Position numbers and translations under genes: made by a program
Shown: one piece after another, positions 1-8,368 of the stretch
Position numbering within the stretch: the first letter of the stretch is position 1
How the letters are laid out: every line of letters starts with the position of its first letter
Source: JBASNZ01 sp049657775
GTDB taxonomy: Bacteria > Actinomycetota > Coriobacteriia > Anaerosomatales > Anaerosomataceae
Length of the DNA stretch: 24,923 bases
Direction: 5' to 3'
Assembly: GCA_049657775.1 (NCBI GenBank)
Contig: JBASNZ010000026.1
Span: 1-24,923 of the forward strand
The notes under the pieces: model-generated
The model's database searches: none
Told to the model about the DNA's origin: nothing
Seen by the model: only the letters and a program-made list of their open reading frames with translations

Positions 1-18
1 CGCGGTATCATCGTGCAT
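1..18 (-). CDS. 5' end of an unidentified minus-strand gene (partial)
   Basis: An ATG on the minus strand at 18..16 opens a frame reading M-H-D-D-T-A before the window ends. It is preceded by a good Shine-Dalgarno sequence (AAGGA at 30..26, 7 nt from the ATG). It lies 130 bp downstream of the UPF0182 stop codon on the same strand. Only six codons are visible, so no function can be given. The call rests on the start signal alone. Its ribosome-binding site lies inside one arm of an inverted repeat, described separately. Confidence 0.4.
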
Positions 19-20
19 GC

Positions 21-72
21 GGGTTTCCTTTCTTCTCCGGGTCGTAGACAAACCAAGAGTAGAAGGAAACCC
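21..72 (-). promoter_or_regulatory. Leader hairpin that would cover the ribosome-binding site of the partial gene
   Basis: GGGTTTCCTT at 21-30 and AAGGAAACCC at 63-72 are a perfect 10-bp inverted repeat with a 32-nt loop. In the minus-strand transcript the upstream arm (72..63) pairs with the downstream arm (30..21), which contains the AAGGA Shine-Dalgarno of the gene starting at 18. The structure would occlude the start site. This is seen in the sequence. That it controls translation is inference. There is no run of T after it, so it does not look like an intrinsic terminator. Confidence 0.4.
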
Positions 73-148
73 GTTCTATGCCTCAAGACGGCCCGGGAAC
101 CCCGCCCCCCGAAACCTTACGCGCTCCCCCGTTACAATCGGGTCCGGG

Positions 149-2869
149 CTACGGCGTGACGGTCGTCTCCGACGCTCCTGCCAGGGCGTTCAGCGCTTTG
201 CCGAGTTCATCTATGTAGCGTCCATATGCCGCCCAGTCGCCTGCCTTCTGTGCCTCCAGCGCCTGCTGGTAGAGCGCCGCGGCATCCGCCGCAGTCAGCC
301 CTGTGCCGCCGGGCGTCTCACCGCTCTGGGTGGGCGCCGCGCCGAAGACCGCCGCGAGCGCCCCGGCGAGGTCGGGCTGCATCGCAACCGAATCGCCATA
401 CGCCACGACAACGCGAGTGAGCTGCGGCATGGCCGTCTGCTCGGCCTGCAGGTACAGCGGCTGGATGTACACGAGCGAGTCATTGATGGGGATCACGAGC
501 ATGTTGCCAAAGAGCACACCGCTGCCACGTTGGTTCCACAAGGTGAGCTGCTGCGAGATCACGGGGTCCTGATTGACCCGGGCGCTTACCTGATCGGGAC
601 CCAGGATCAGCTTCTGCTTGGGGAACGTGTACACGACCCGCTTGCCATAGTTGTCGGGATCGGACGAGGCGGCCATCCAACCGATCATGTTGTCCTTGTT
701 CCTCGGCGTGAACGGCAGCATCATCATGAAGTCCTCGGCGGGCTCCTGCGGCAGGCGCATGAGCACGTAGAACGGAGCCATCCCCGCGCCGCCGTCCGTC
801 GTCTCACCGGGCAACGCCCACTGGTCCTCTTTGTTGTAGAACACTCGCGCATCTTGCATGTGATATGTCTTGTAGATCTCGGCTTGCACGCGGAAGAATC
901 CCTCCGGATAGCGCAGATGTGCGCGAATCTCCTCGGGCATCTGGCTGCCGTCCACCACAAGGTCGGGGAAGATCGCCCGCCATGTCGCCAACAAGGGATC
1001 CTTGTCGTCGATCGCGTACAGCGTTGTCGTGCCGTCGTATGCGTCCACGGTGACCTTGACCGAGTTGCGCATGTAGTTGATGTCGGATATGCGCTCCGAG
1101 TACGGGTAGCGGTCCGAGGCGGTGTATCCGTCGATGATCCAGACGAGTCGCCCGTCGACGATGACCGCATAGGGATCCGGGTCCAGCATCAACCACGGAG
1201 CGAGGGCGTCCAGCCGCTCGGTCACCGAACGCCGGAAGAGCACCTTGCTGTCGGGTCGGATGTAGCCGGAGAGCAGGAACTGCGCCGAGGAGAACCGCAG
1301 CGCGAATGCCGCGCGCGTGGCGAGTCCTCCGACCTCCACGCCGGCGGTTCCCTCGTACGAGGTGTTGGAGTTCTTGTCGCCGACGGGATAGTCGAACTCC
1401 TCGATGTTGGTGTCGGCGACCACGTAGTTGGTGGTCATCTCGCCAAAGTAGACGCCAGGCACGTCCACCGTAAGGTCAGTGGACGATACCGGCGGGATGT
1501 CCTTCACGATGAACCGGGGCAACCCCTGTCCGCTCGATTCGCTGACCGGGCTGACCACGATACCGTAGCCGTGCGTGTACACCAGGTGCTCGTTCACCCA
1601 CGTCTTCGCCTGCTCCGCCAGCCTGCCGATGTCCATCTCGCGTACCGAGACCAGCACCTGTCGTTGGGTGCCATCGATGTTGTAGCGGTCGACGTCGACA
1701 TCCGCGAAGTCGTAGTACGGGCGAATACCCTGGAGCTGCTGATACGACTCCCGCACGATCGTGGGGTCCCACAGACGGATGTTGCTGATGGTGTCCGCAC
1801 TGGCGGCGACGTCCGATGCCGTCAGGCTTTCGTTGGCGGGAAACGCCCGCACCTCGATCTCGTCCAGGCCGAACGCTTTGCGCGTACTGGCGATGTTGCG
1901 TTCGATGAAGGGCGCCTCGGCGGCGATCTCGTTCGGTGTGACGCGGAACTGCTGCACGAGCGCCGGGTACACGGCGCCGATGAGGATCGCGGCACCGATC
2001 CACACTCCGAGAGCGATCGCCGGAAGCTTCCATCCCTTGAAGCGGATGTTGATGATGAGCGCGATGCCGGACAGGAGCGCGATCACGATGAGGATCTGGT
2101 ACGCAGGGATCTGGGCGTGCACGTCGGTGTACGATGCGCCCAGCACCTGGCCACGCGCTGAGAAGTCGAGCTCGAAGATGTCGAGCCAGTAGCGAAACGC
2201 CTGCAGGGCGACCATGAGACCCGCCAGGACCGAGAGGTGCGCCTTCACGTGCGGATCGAAGCCCTTGAGGCGGGCCCAGGGGCGGATGCCGCCGCTGATG
2301 AGGTGAACCACCGCGGTCGCGACGAGCGTGATCGCGAGCGTTCCCATCAGCCAGTTCGCGGCCATGCGAAGCGCCGGAGTGGTGAAGAAGAAGAAGGCGA
2401 GGTCGCGGCCGAACTGCGGGTCGGTCTCCCCAAACGGGACACCGGCGAGCGCAAGCCGGAACGTGGCCCAGTTACCCGCCATGCCACTGCCCGAGATGAG
2501 CGCGAACACGCCACTGACCGCGATGAGGATGCCGCCGAACACCTTGTCGATCGCGTCGCGCACCTGCTGGAGCGCCATCTCAAAGCGAAAACCTGCGTCG
2601 TCAGTTGCGCGGAGCGTGGCCCGCGGCGTCATCCGCCGGGCGATGACCACGTTCGCGTAGAAGATTGCAAAGAACACGACAAAGGCGACGACACCCGTGA
2701 TCCACTCGGCTCTGAGGGTGGTCCAAAACACCCCCTCCTGACCGAGGTCCTGGTACCACAGAACGTCTGTGTAGAAGGTGGCCGCCCCAGCAGCCACCAC
2801 GAAGAGCACGACGACGGCAGCGATGATGATGCCGATGGCGCGGTTCCTGGACTCGCCCCGAGCAGCCAT
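149..2869 (-). CDS. UPF0182 family membrane protein
   Basis: The 906-residue product has the size and layout of the UPF0182 family (PF03699), widespread in actinobacteria and of unknown function. About seven hydrophobic segments lie in the first 310 residues (roughly 12-32, 56-75, 113-135, 171-192, 208-225, 255-275 and 282-305). A long, presumably extracytoplasmic, domain follows. The tail (about 855-900) is Ala/Gln/Gly-rich and probably helical. The ATG at 2869 has GGAAGGA about 7 nt upstream. The gene follows the HD-GYP gene by 57 bp on the same strand, so it may be co-transcribed with it, although a -10-like TAGAAT (2902..2897) lies in the gap. The family assignment is secure from overall sequence character; the function is not known. 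Confidence 0.9.
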   Translation of the reverse strand: MAARGESRNRAIGIIIAAVVVLFVVAAGAATFYTDVLWYQDLGQEGVFWTTLRAEWITGVVAFVVFFAIFYANVVIARRMTPRATLRATDDAGFRFEMALQQVRDAIDKVFGGILIAVSGVFALISGSGMAGNWATFRLALAGVPFGETDPQFGRDLAFFFFTTPALRMAANWLMGTLAITLVATAVVHLISGGIRPWARLKGFDPHVKAHLSVLAGLMVALQAFRYWLDIFELDFSARGQVLGASYTDVHAQIPAYQILIVIALLSGIALIINIRFKGWKLPAIALGVWIGAAILIGAVYPALVQQFRVTPNEIAAEAPFIERNIASTRKAFGLDEIEVRAFPANESLTASDVAASADTISNIRLWDPTIVRESYQQLQGIRPYYDFADVDVDRYNIDGTQRQVLVSVREMDIGRLAEQAKTWVNEHLVYTHGYGIVVSPVSESSGQGLPRFIVKDIPPVSSTDLTVDVPGVYFGEMTTNYVVADTNIEEFDYPVGDKNSNTSYEGTAGVEVGGLATRAAFALRFSSAQFLLSGYIRPDSKVLFRRSVTERLDALAPWLMLDPDPYAVIVDGRLVWIIDGYTASDRYPYSERISDINYMRNSVKVTVDAYDGTTTLYAIDDKDPLLATWRAIFPDLVVDGSQMPEEIRAHLRYPEGFFRVQAEIYKTYHMQDARVFYNKEDQWALPGETTDGGAGMAPFYVLMRLPQEPAEDFMMMLPFTPRNKDNMIGWMAASSDPDNYGKRVVYTFPKQKLILGPDQVSARVNQDPVISQQLTLWNQRGSGVLFGNMLVIPINDSLVYIQPLYLQAEQTAMPQLTRVVVAYGDSVAMQPDLAGALAAVFGAAPTQSGETPGGTGLTAADAAALYQQALEAQKAGDWAAYGRYIDELGKALNALAGASETTVTP

Positions 2870-2896
2870 GGTGTTCCTTCCAGTGGAGGTCGTTGG

Positions 2897-2902
2897 ATTC
2901 TA
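2897..2902 (-). promoter_or_regulatory. Possible -10 element ahead of the UPF0182 gene
   Basis: TAGAAT on the minus strand matches the TATAAT consensus at five of six positions and lies 27 nt before the UPF0182 ATG. No convincing -35 hexamer is found 16-18 bp upstream. It may give the UPF0182 gene its own transcript besides read-through from the HD-GYP gene. Confidence 0.25.
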
Positions 2903-2926
2903 CCCGATCACGGCGTGCGGGTAGCG

Positions 2927-4555
2927 TTACAAGAAATCGGTGACGTCCACGTTGAGCCCTGCCGGGTCCAAGCATCTCTCGATGCGACGGCCAGCCGCCT
3001 GCGCCGCGTCCTCCAGATCGACGTCCACGGGATCGATCATCGTCCCATCCGCCGCTGCCACGATCCGGACCCGCGGAGCCGTGATGTCGCTCGAACCAGG
3101 GGCGATCACCACACCGGTCTCTCCCGATGACAGGAGCACGACGGACCTGGGCGGATACAGGCCCATCAGGTTCACGAACAAGCGCACCAGCGTGGGATCG
3201 AACGCGGTTCCGGCGTTCTTGACGAGGATGCTGATGGCCTCGTCCTGCCGCCGGGCGGCGCTGTACGACCGGCGTGAGGTCATGGCGTCGTACGCATCGG
3301 CCACCGCGACGATCCGGCTCGCCAGATGCTGCGGACGCGGTTGGACCCTCTGGGGATAGCCGGTCAGGTCGAGGCGCATATGGTGCTCGAGGATCATCAC
3401 GACCGATGCCTTGTCGAGTCCCGGAGTGAGGACGGCGTTCTCTGCGCCCAGGATAGGATGCTGCCTGATCTCGGTCCACTCCTCGGTGCTGAGCGGACCC
3501 GTCTTGTTGAGCGTTGCCAGGTCGATGGTGAGCTTGCCCAGGTCGTGAAGTAGCGCGCCCACGCCGAGTGTGGAGAGGAACCGGAAATCGGTGGACAGCG
3601 CGGATCCCAGCGCCAGTGAGAGGATGGCTACGTTCACCGAGTGGTAGAACGTGTATTCGTCGTAGTTCTTGAGTCCGGACAGCTCCAACATCGCGTAGCG
3701 GTTGTTGAGGACATTCGCGATGAGGCTGCGCACCGTTCCCTTGACTTGAGAGACGTTGACAACCTGGCTCGAGTGCAGCAGGCGTTCTAGTTCCCTCATC
3801 AGGTCAAGAGCGTCGGCGTACGAAGCCTTTGCCAGCTTCTGCGCGTCCGCCTCACTCATGTCCGCCGCCTGATTGCTGAAGACGGCGACTTCGCGGATGG
3901 TCACATGCCGTACCTCGGCGGCCTCCATCATCGCCGGGATCCCACCCGCGGCCACGGTCTCGTCAGGATTGGACGCGATGATCACAGCGAGACGTTGCAG
4001 CTCGTCGGCTGTGACGCCCCGGGAGAACACGATGCTCCCGGCCCCGATGGCCGTCATGTCCCGGATGAGCTGATCGAACAGCATGCTGTCCTCGGCCAGG
4101 AGTTGCTCTCCAAGCAGCAGCTCGTCCTCGTAGAAGGCCAGGGGCACGTCAACACCCTCGTCGTGGTACTGGACGAGGATCGCAAGAAGGTCGTTGGCGG
4201 CTTGCTCGACCGCCGGGTGCCCGGCCGGATAGAAGCGTTTCGTGCGCCGTAGCGCGTAGAGTCGCGCGAGCAGGTCACGCGCCCGCCGGACCTGTTTGGC
4301 GGAGAAGACGACGCCGGTCGTCGGCCCGGATGCGGTCGCTTTGATGGTGTCGGCGAACGCGGTCTCGACGTTGATCACCGCCGTCTCGTGGACTTCCTCG
4401 ACAGGGGCCAGGGTCTCCTCGGCGGGGGCCGGGGCCGGGGTCTCCTCGACGGGGACCTGCGGCTCGACGGGGACCTGCGGCTCGTCGGGGACCTGCGGCT
4501 CGTCGGCCGAGACCTGCGGATCGTTGATCGCGGTGTCAAACTCCTCGGGACTCAC
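2927..4555 (-). CDS. HD-GYP domain protein with shared N-terminal domain (pair 1)
   Basis: A GTG at 4555 overlaps the upstream HEAT gene's stop as GTGA and has AGGGGAGG 7 nt before it, so I prefer it to a GTG at 4576 in the same frame. The product is 542 residues. From the N-terminus it has a PQVP-repeat linker (about 13-38), a domain shared with three other proteins here (about 85-205, with RRTKRFYP and FSRGVT), and a C-terminal HD-GYP domain. In that domain I see H-S-V-N near 305, HDLGK near 337-341, a downstream HP, HHMRLDLTGYP near 391-401 and DAYDAMTSRR. HD-GYP proteins usually hydrolyse cyclic-di-GMP with a di- or tri-metal centre. The HD, HH and GYP residues remain, but the usual HHE reads HHM and the DG reads DL, so activity is uncertain. 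No membrane segment is evident. It is translationally coupled to the HEAT partner. Confidence 0.88.
   Translation of the reverse strand: MSPEEFDTAINDPQVSADEPQVPDEPQVPVEPQVPVEETPAPAPAEETLAPVEEVHETAVINVETAFADTIKATASGPTTGVVFSAKQVRRARDLLARLYALRRTKRFYPAGHPAVEQAANDLLAILVQYHDEGVDVPLAFYEDELLLGEQLLAEDSMLFDQLIRDMTAIGAGSIVFSRGVTADELQRLAVIIASNPDETVAAGGIPAMMEAAEVRHVTIREVAVFSNQAADMSEADAQKLAKASYADALDLMRELERLLHSSQVVNVSQVKGTVRSLIANVLNNRYAMLELSGLKNYDEYTFYHSVNVAILSLALGSALSTDFRFLSTLGVGALLHDLGKLTIDLATLNKTGPLSTEEWTEIRQHPILGAENAVLTPGLDKASVVMILEHHMRLDLTGYPQRVQPRPQHLASRIVAVADAYDAMTSRRSYSAARRQDEAISILVKNAGTAFDPTLVRLFVNLMGLYPPRSVVLLSSGETGVVIAPGSSDITAPRVRIVAAADGTMIDPVDVDLEDAAQAAGRRIERCLDPAGLNVDVTDFL
4447..4520 (-). repeat. 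18-bp tandem repeat encoding (D/V)EPQVP units
   Basis: Three near-identical 18-bp units (4447-4464, 4465-4482, 4483-4500) and a fourth diverged one (to about 4520) lie in frame inside the HD-GYP gene. Each encodes a six-residue D/V-E-P-Q-V-P unit. They form a Pro/Glu-rich linker near the N-terminus. Units 1 and 2 are identical and unit 3 differs by one base, so the array could vary in copy number between strains. Confidence 0.8.
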
Positions 4556-6732
4556 GATCCGGCCTCCCCTCGCCACGACGGGTTCACGACGTTCAGGGCG
4601 GCCTCGGCCGCCGCCTTGATCTCTCGAGATCGTCCCGCTCGCAGGATCGTCCGCTGCTCTGCGAGCTGCGCGAGCACCGGGATGGCGTCGGGCGAGCCGA
4701 TGTGCCCGAGCGCCTCGATGGCCTCAACACGCGACCCGACGTCACGGTTGCCGCGACCGTCGCCTTTGGCGACCATGCTCAGCGCCGCAACCGCCCCGCG
4801 GGCACCGAGTGTCCCCAGGTATCGCGCCGCCAGCTGCACGTTCTGCGCATCTTCGTCGGCCAGCGCGGCAACCAGCATCTCCTCGGCGTAGCGGTCCCTG
4901 ATGCCCGCGCACGCGCGAATGGCCTCCCGGCGGACGCGCGAATCGCCGTGATGGATCGTCCTGGCAAGGTATGGGAGGGCCTCGGGTCGCCGCGTCGCGC
5001 CGAGGATGCTCACCACGTTGCGTACAAAGTACCAGCGCGAGTCGTTCACGGCTTCCCCGAGCTGACTGACGTGCTGTTGCGCGGTCTTTGAGATGAGCTC
5101 CACCAGCGCCTTGCGGGCCGACATATCGGGCTCATCCGCGAGAACCTCGAGGAGAGGAGCGATCGCATGCGCCCCGAGGATCACCAACAGGCGTCGGCAT
5201 GCCTCCTGCTCCGGGCTACCGGTGCGGTAGACGCGCATTGCGGTGGCGATGAGACGCATCTGATCGGGCCGGGCAAGCGCGGAGACCGCCTCACGCACTC
5301 GCTCGCGCGCCGGCGGTTCAAGCGCCGAATCCGTCTCCAGACTCGTCAGCTCGGCCGCCGCATCCGCCGCGATCTCGAACTCGCTCCACTCCAACAGCAT
5401 GCCGAGACTGTCCTCCACCAGTGCCATCATCGAGCCGAATACATCGGGACGCCGTTCCAGAGTCACGAGCGTCACGAGCGCCGCTAGCACATCGGCATCG
5501 GTCACGCCCGCGCGCGCCTCCGCCCGAAGCGCCGCGACGTCAGCGTCCGCATCGCTCTCTTGACGCGCCGAAGACGCGAGGTCCACCAGCTTGAGAACGC
5601 CGTCGAGTGGTGTCTCGGGCCGCTCCTGGGCCCTGCGGGTGATCTGCAGCCGGGTGGGCATGGCTGCCTCAAGGATGCTCGAGGCTTCATCTTCAGCTGC
5701 GCCCGCGTCGAGGAGAGCCGTCCGGGCCGCATCTGCCACATCTTCGCGCGCGCTCAAGGTGATGAGCGCGAGGTTGCGAAGCGCGCGCGATATCCCCTCC
5801 TGCGAGACGTGATCGGGAGTGAGACCCTCGGCGAGTGCGGTACACACATCTGCCAGGTCGATCTGGCGGATGACCTCGGCAAGCCCTTCGTCCACCCGTG
5901 CATCCGCGAGCAGTCTATCCACGAGAAGGCGATGCCGAACCTCGGAGTCCAGGCTCATCATGGACTCGGCAATGGATCGATACATCGTGGGTTGGTCCTC
6001 GGCAGGCTCTGCCGATGCCACACGCGCGAGAGACGCGATGCGGTCGGCGATCTGCGTAACGGCGGCCCGAATGGGCCGTCCGAGCGTCGCCTCCTCGAGG
6101 TAGTCGGCGGTGAGTCTGGGGCTCTGCACGAATCGTGCGAGCATCCGCTGATCATGTGGGCGTAGCCCTCGCATGGCGTTGAGAAGCTCGTCTATCCGCT
6201 CCTTCTCAGGAGGCCACTGCTCGTTCACCTCGGGCGCGCCTGCTACCGCCGTTTCCTCGGCCGTGGGTTCGGAGATGTCGACGATCTTGGTGGCGATCTC
6301 GCCGACGGTGACGCCGTCCACCTGTCGGTCCCACAACCGCGTGCCAAAACCCCCGGCGGCATCGACCTCCTCGGGAGGTTCATTGAGTACGGCGAGGAAT
6401 GCCACGACCTCCTCAGGCGTGACGCCCGAGTGGAACCTGATGTCGCTGAGGTGGAAGCTGTAGAACTCCCGCGCGAAGGCCACGAATGCTGGCCGGCCGG
6501 GCAGCACCGGCATGGTCTCGTAGAAGAGGCCTTCTTTGGTGACCGCAAGTCGAACCGTTGGCGCCACTTGAAGCATGCCGCGCAACATCCGAATGACCTC
6601 GACGGCGTTCTCGCGCGGGATGTTGCTGGCGGCGGGATAGAGCTTGACCGCCTTGCGCGTAACGAGCAGCTGTTTGACCAGGCTCTCTACGGCCGCAGGC
6701 GCATGATCGCCACTTGTCTGACCTATCGCCAC
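4552..6732 (-). CDS. HEAT-repeat protein with shared N-terminal domain (pair 1)
   Basis: This large, soluble, alpha-helical protein has 726 residues from the GTG at 6732. Residues about 15-125 form the shared domain, with TRKAVKLYP near 25-33 and FHSGVTPEEV near 100. The middle is Ala/Glu/Asp-rich and helical. The last ~200 residues contain recognisable HEAT repeats (for example SRVRREAIRACAGI and SRVEAIEALGHIG). HEAT arrays normally act as protein-protein scaffolds; no catalytic motif is seen. I chose the GTG because GGGGAG precedes it and its N-terminus then matches the length of the paralogs. An in-frame ATG at 6798 would add 22 residues and sits right after a -10-like CATAAT, so a leaderless longer form is possible. 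The stop overlaps the HD-GYP start, implying joint synthesis and probably a complex. Confidence 0.82.
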   Translation of the reverse strand: MAIGQTSGDHAPAAVESLVKQLLVTRKAVKLYPAASNIPRENAVEVIRMLRGMLQVAPTVRLAVTKEGLFYETMPVLPGRPAFVAFAREFYSFHLSDIRFHSGVTPEEVVAFLAVLNEPPEEVDAAGGFGTRLWDRQVDGVTVGEIATKIVDISEPTAEETAVAGAPEVNEQWPPEKERIDELLNAMRGLRPHDQRMLARFVQSPRLTADYLEEATLGRPIRAAVTQIADRIASLARVASAEPAEDQPTMYRSIAESMMSLDSEVRHRLLVDRLLADARVDEGLAEVIRQIDLADVCTALAEGLTPDHVSQEGISRALRNLALITLSAREDVADAARTALLDAGAAEDEASSILEAAMPTRLQITRRAQERPETPLDGVLKLVDLASSARQESDADADVAALRAEARAGVTDADVLAALVTLVTLERRPDVFGSMMALVEDSLGMLLEWSEFEIAADAAAELTSLETDSALEPPARERVREAVSALARPDQMRLIATAMRVYRTGSPEQEACRRLLVILGAHAIAPLLEVLADEPDMSARKALVELISKTAQQHVSQLGEAVNDSRWYFVRNVVSILGATRRPEALPYLARTIHHGDSRVRREAIRACAGIRDRYAEEMLVAALADEDAQNVQLAARYLGTLGARGAVAALSMVAKGDGRGNRDVGSRVEAIEALGHIGSPDAIPVLAQLAEQRTILRAGRSREIKAAAEAALNVVNPSWRGEAGS

Positions 6733-6803
6733 GCAGCTCCCCGACCTAGAGCGAGCGGCTGTGACCGCACCGCCCGATGGGACATCCGCACACTCCATAT
6801 CCG

Positions 6804-6809
6804 ATTATG
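6804..6809 (-). promoter_or_regulatory. Possible -10 element for the HEAT/HD-GYP transcript
   Basis: CATAAT on the minus strand matches TATAAT at five of six positions. It gives a leader of about 65 nt to the GTG at 6732, or an almost leaderless message for the ATG at 6798. No good -35 is seen. It lies back to back with the maf promoter within about 30 bp. Confidence 0.35.
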
Positions 6810-6827
6810 CCGTGAGCTGGCCCACGG

Positions 6828-6836
6828 TGCTATCAT
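6828..6836 (+). promoter_or_regulatory. Extended -10 promoter for maf, probably giving a leaderless mRNA
   Basis: TGCTATCAT is an extended -10 (TGn followed by TATCAT) ending 7 nt before the maf ATG at 6844. Transcription would begin at or one base before the start codon. No Shine-Dalgarno is visible, which fits a leaderless message, a common arrangement in actinobacteria. A -35 is not evident, as is usual with an extended -10. Confidence 0.45.
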
Positions 6837-6843
6837 CGCCGAC

Positions 6844-7503
6844 ATGAATCCCGACGAACCTGCGGTAGTACTCGCATCCGCCTCGCCCAGGCGTCGCCGG
6901 CTCATCGGCTGGCTCGGCCTTGATGTGGCCGTTACCAGCGTCGAGACGGCGGAGGACCTTGCCGTCCCGCTCGTACCCGCCGCCCTGACCGCGGCGATCG
7001 CCGCGGAGAAGGCGCTCGAGGTACCCGCGGACGGTCGGCTCGTACTGGCCTTCGATACGATCGTAGTGCTCGATGACAAGGTCCTGGGGAAGCCCGCTGA
7101 CGAGACCGATGCCCGGCGCATGCTCCGGGCTCTCTCCGGTCGCGCGCACGAGGTCGTCACGGGAGTCGCGCTCTGCGAGCCTGACTCGAACGACATCCGG
7201 ACCTTCTCGGTGACCACGCGCGTCGACATGCACGCTCTCTCCCACGATGAGATCGACGCGTGGATAGCCCAGGGCGAGTGTCTGGGTTGCGCGGGCGCCT
7301 ACAACATCGAACGGCACCTGGCGAGCGTCGGTGTGGATGAGTGTTTCCAAAACGTCGCCGGCCTGCCGCTGTGCCACGTGTACGCCGCGCTCGCCGAGGG
7401 TGACGTCCGAGGCCTGCCGGAGGGCCTGACCCGCCCGGTGGAGGCGTGCGACGCAACGCTCGGCAGGACGTGTGCGCTCGGTCCCCGCGTGTGCGAGCGT
7501 TAG
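6844..7503 (+). CDS. maf: Maf/YceF/YhdE family nucleotide pyrophosphatase
   Basis: The 219-residue product opens with the Maf signature LASASPRR (about 10-17). It continues with DTIVVLDDKVLGKPAD near 76-91 and GCAGAYNIE near 150. Maf proteins are cytoplasmic house-cleaning enzymes that hydrolyse non-canonical or modified nucleoside triphosphates (dTTP/UTP and m5U/pseudo-U derivatives) to monophosphate and pyrophosphate; some affect septum formation. The usual core ends near GLPLCHVYAAL (about 180-190). About 30 further residues, relatively Cys-rich, form an unusual tail. The frame stays open far upstream, but family homology begins just after the ATG at 6844. The gene is divergent from the HEAT gene and convergent with the methyltransferase, 28 bp apart. 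Confidence 0.87.
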   Translation: MNPDEPAVVLASASPRRRRLIGWLGLDVAVTSVETAEDLAVPLVPAALTAAIAAEKALEVPADGRLVLAFDTIVVLDDKVLGKPADETDARRMLRALSGRAHEVVTGVALCEPDSNDIRTFSVTTRVDMHALSHDEIDAWIAQGECLGCAGAYNIERHLASVGVDECFQNVAGLPLCHVYAALAEGDVRGLPEGLTRPVEACDATLGRTCALGPRVCER

Positions 7504-7531
7504 CGCACCGGTAGCGAACCCGCGCGGGGCC

Positions 7532-8359
7532 CTAAACGCGTTCGGCCACGACGATGAGGCTCTCATCGGAATCGGGCTCGAACTCCTTACCCGTGTGATC
7601 ACCGAAGAAGCGCACCGAGGAGAATCCCGCAGCATCAAGCTCACGACCGATAAGATCGTAGGGCATCGCCAGGTGCAGCGAGCGCCGCGAGCGCACGCTC
7701 CATCCGCCCGTGGGGTCGGTGACGAGCGTTTGCGGCCAACTCTCGATGGTGTAAGGCGTCTCGCGGACTGCGGCATCACGCACGAGCGTGACGAAGTCGA
7801 ATAAGACGCCGTCTCCCGCGGGCGTATAGCCCAGGAGCCGGAGAAAGAACTTGTCCCCCGTCGACGTCTCGCGGAAGACCGGCGACATGGTGCGGATGCG
7901 CTGCGTCACAAGCCGGTGGTGATTGAGGTAGTGCAGCACGAGGACTCCGCCCGGGCGGAGGGCACTCGCGAAGTCTGCAAGCGCGTCACGGAGCGCCGAG
8001 ATAGACCGCACGTGCGGAAGCGCGTTCCCGGTACACGTGATGGCGTCCACCGGCTCTCCCACGATGGCGCGGACATGGCCGAAGCCACCCTCCACGATCC
8101 GGACGTCGCTGCCAAGCGTCATCGCATTCTCGCGGGCCAGCTCGAGCATGTCCTCGCTGGGGTCGATGGCCCACACGTCAAGACCCCACGACCGGAACAT
8201 GATCGCGTGGCGTGCGCTCCCCGCTCCGACATCGGCGACCGAGCGCACGCCATTCTCGGTAAAGAGTTCCCTGAAGAACCCGCCCTCGCGTTGGAGTCGG
8301 CGGTTCCAGTCGACAAGTTCGTCGTACTCGCGCTCGTCGTTGTGTCGGGTCCAACTCAC
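7532..8359 (-). CDS. Class I SAM-dependent methyltransferase
   Basis: The 275-residue protein has a Rossmann-type SAM-binding signature: motif I VADVGAGSARHA (about 41-52), an acidic residue at the end of strand 2 (AIDPSEDML, D66) and a GNALPH motif near 111-116. LRPGGVLVLHYLN follows near 138-150, the usual strand-5 region. The substrate cannot be told from the sequence; the fold group includes small-molecule methyltransferases. The GTG start at 8359 is supported by GGAG 6 nt upstream and by starting 9 bp after the amidohydrolase stop. It is the last gene of the six-gene minus-strand run beginning at 12672. Confidence 0.85.
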   Translation of the reverse strand: MSWTRHNDEREYDELVDWNRRLQREGGFFRELFTENGVRSVADVGAGSARHAIMFRSWGLDVWAIDPSEDMLELARENAMTLGSDVRIVEGGFGHVRAIVGEPVDAITCTGNALPHVRSISALRDALADFASALRPGGVLVLHYLNHHRLVTQRIRTMSPVFRETSTGDKFFLRLLGYTPAGDGVLFDFVTLVRDAAVRETPYTIESWPQTLVTDPTGGWSVRSRRSLHLAMPYDLIGRELDAAGFSSVRFFGDHTGKEFEPDSDESLIVVAERV

Positions 8360-8368
8360 ACGGGACTC

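Noticed and set aside
17..2161. Very long plus-strand open frame (714 codons)
   Set aside because: It lies wholly antisense to the UPF0182 gene, is Arg/His-rich without domain character, and arises from high GC content.
5560..6165. Plus-strand frames of 200 codons or less across the HEAT and HD-GYP genes
   Set aside because: They are antisense shadows with no ribosome-binding site and no recognisable motif.
7518..7527. GC-rich palindrome between maf and the methyltransferase gene
   Set aside because: It has no loop and no T-run, so it does not qualify as a terminator; chance is likely at this GC content.
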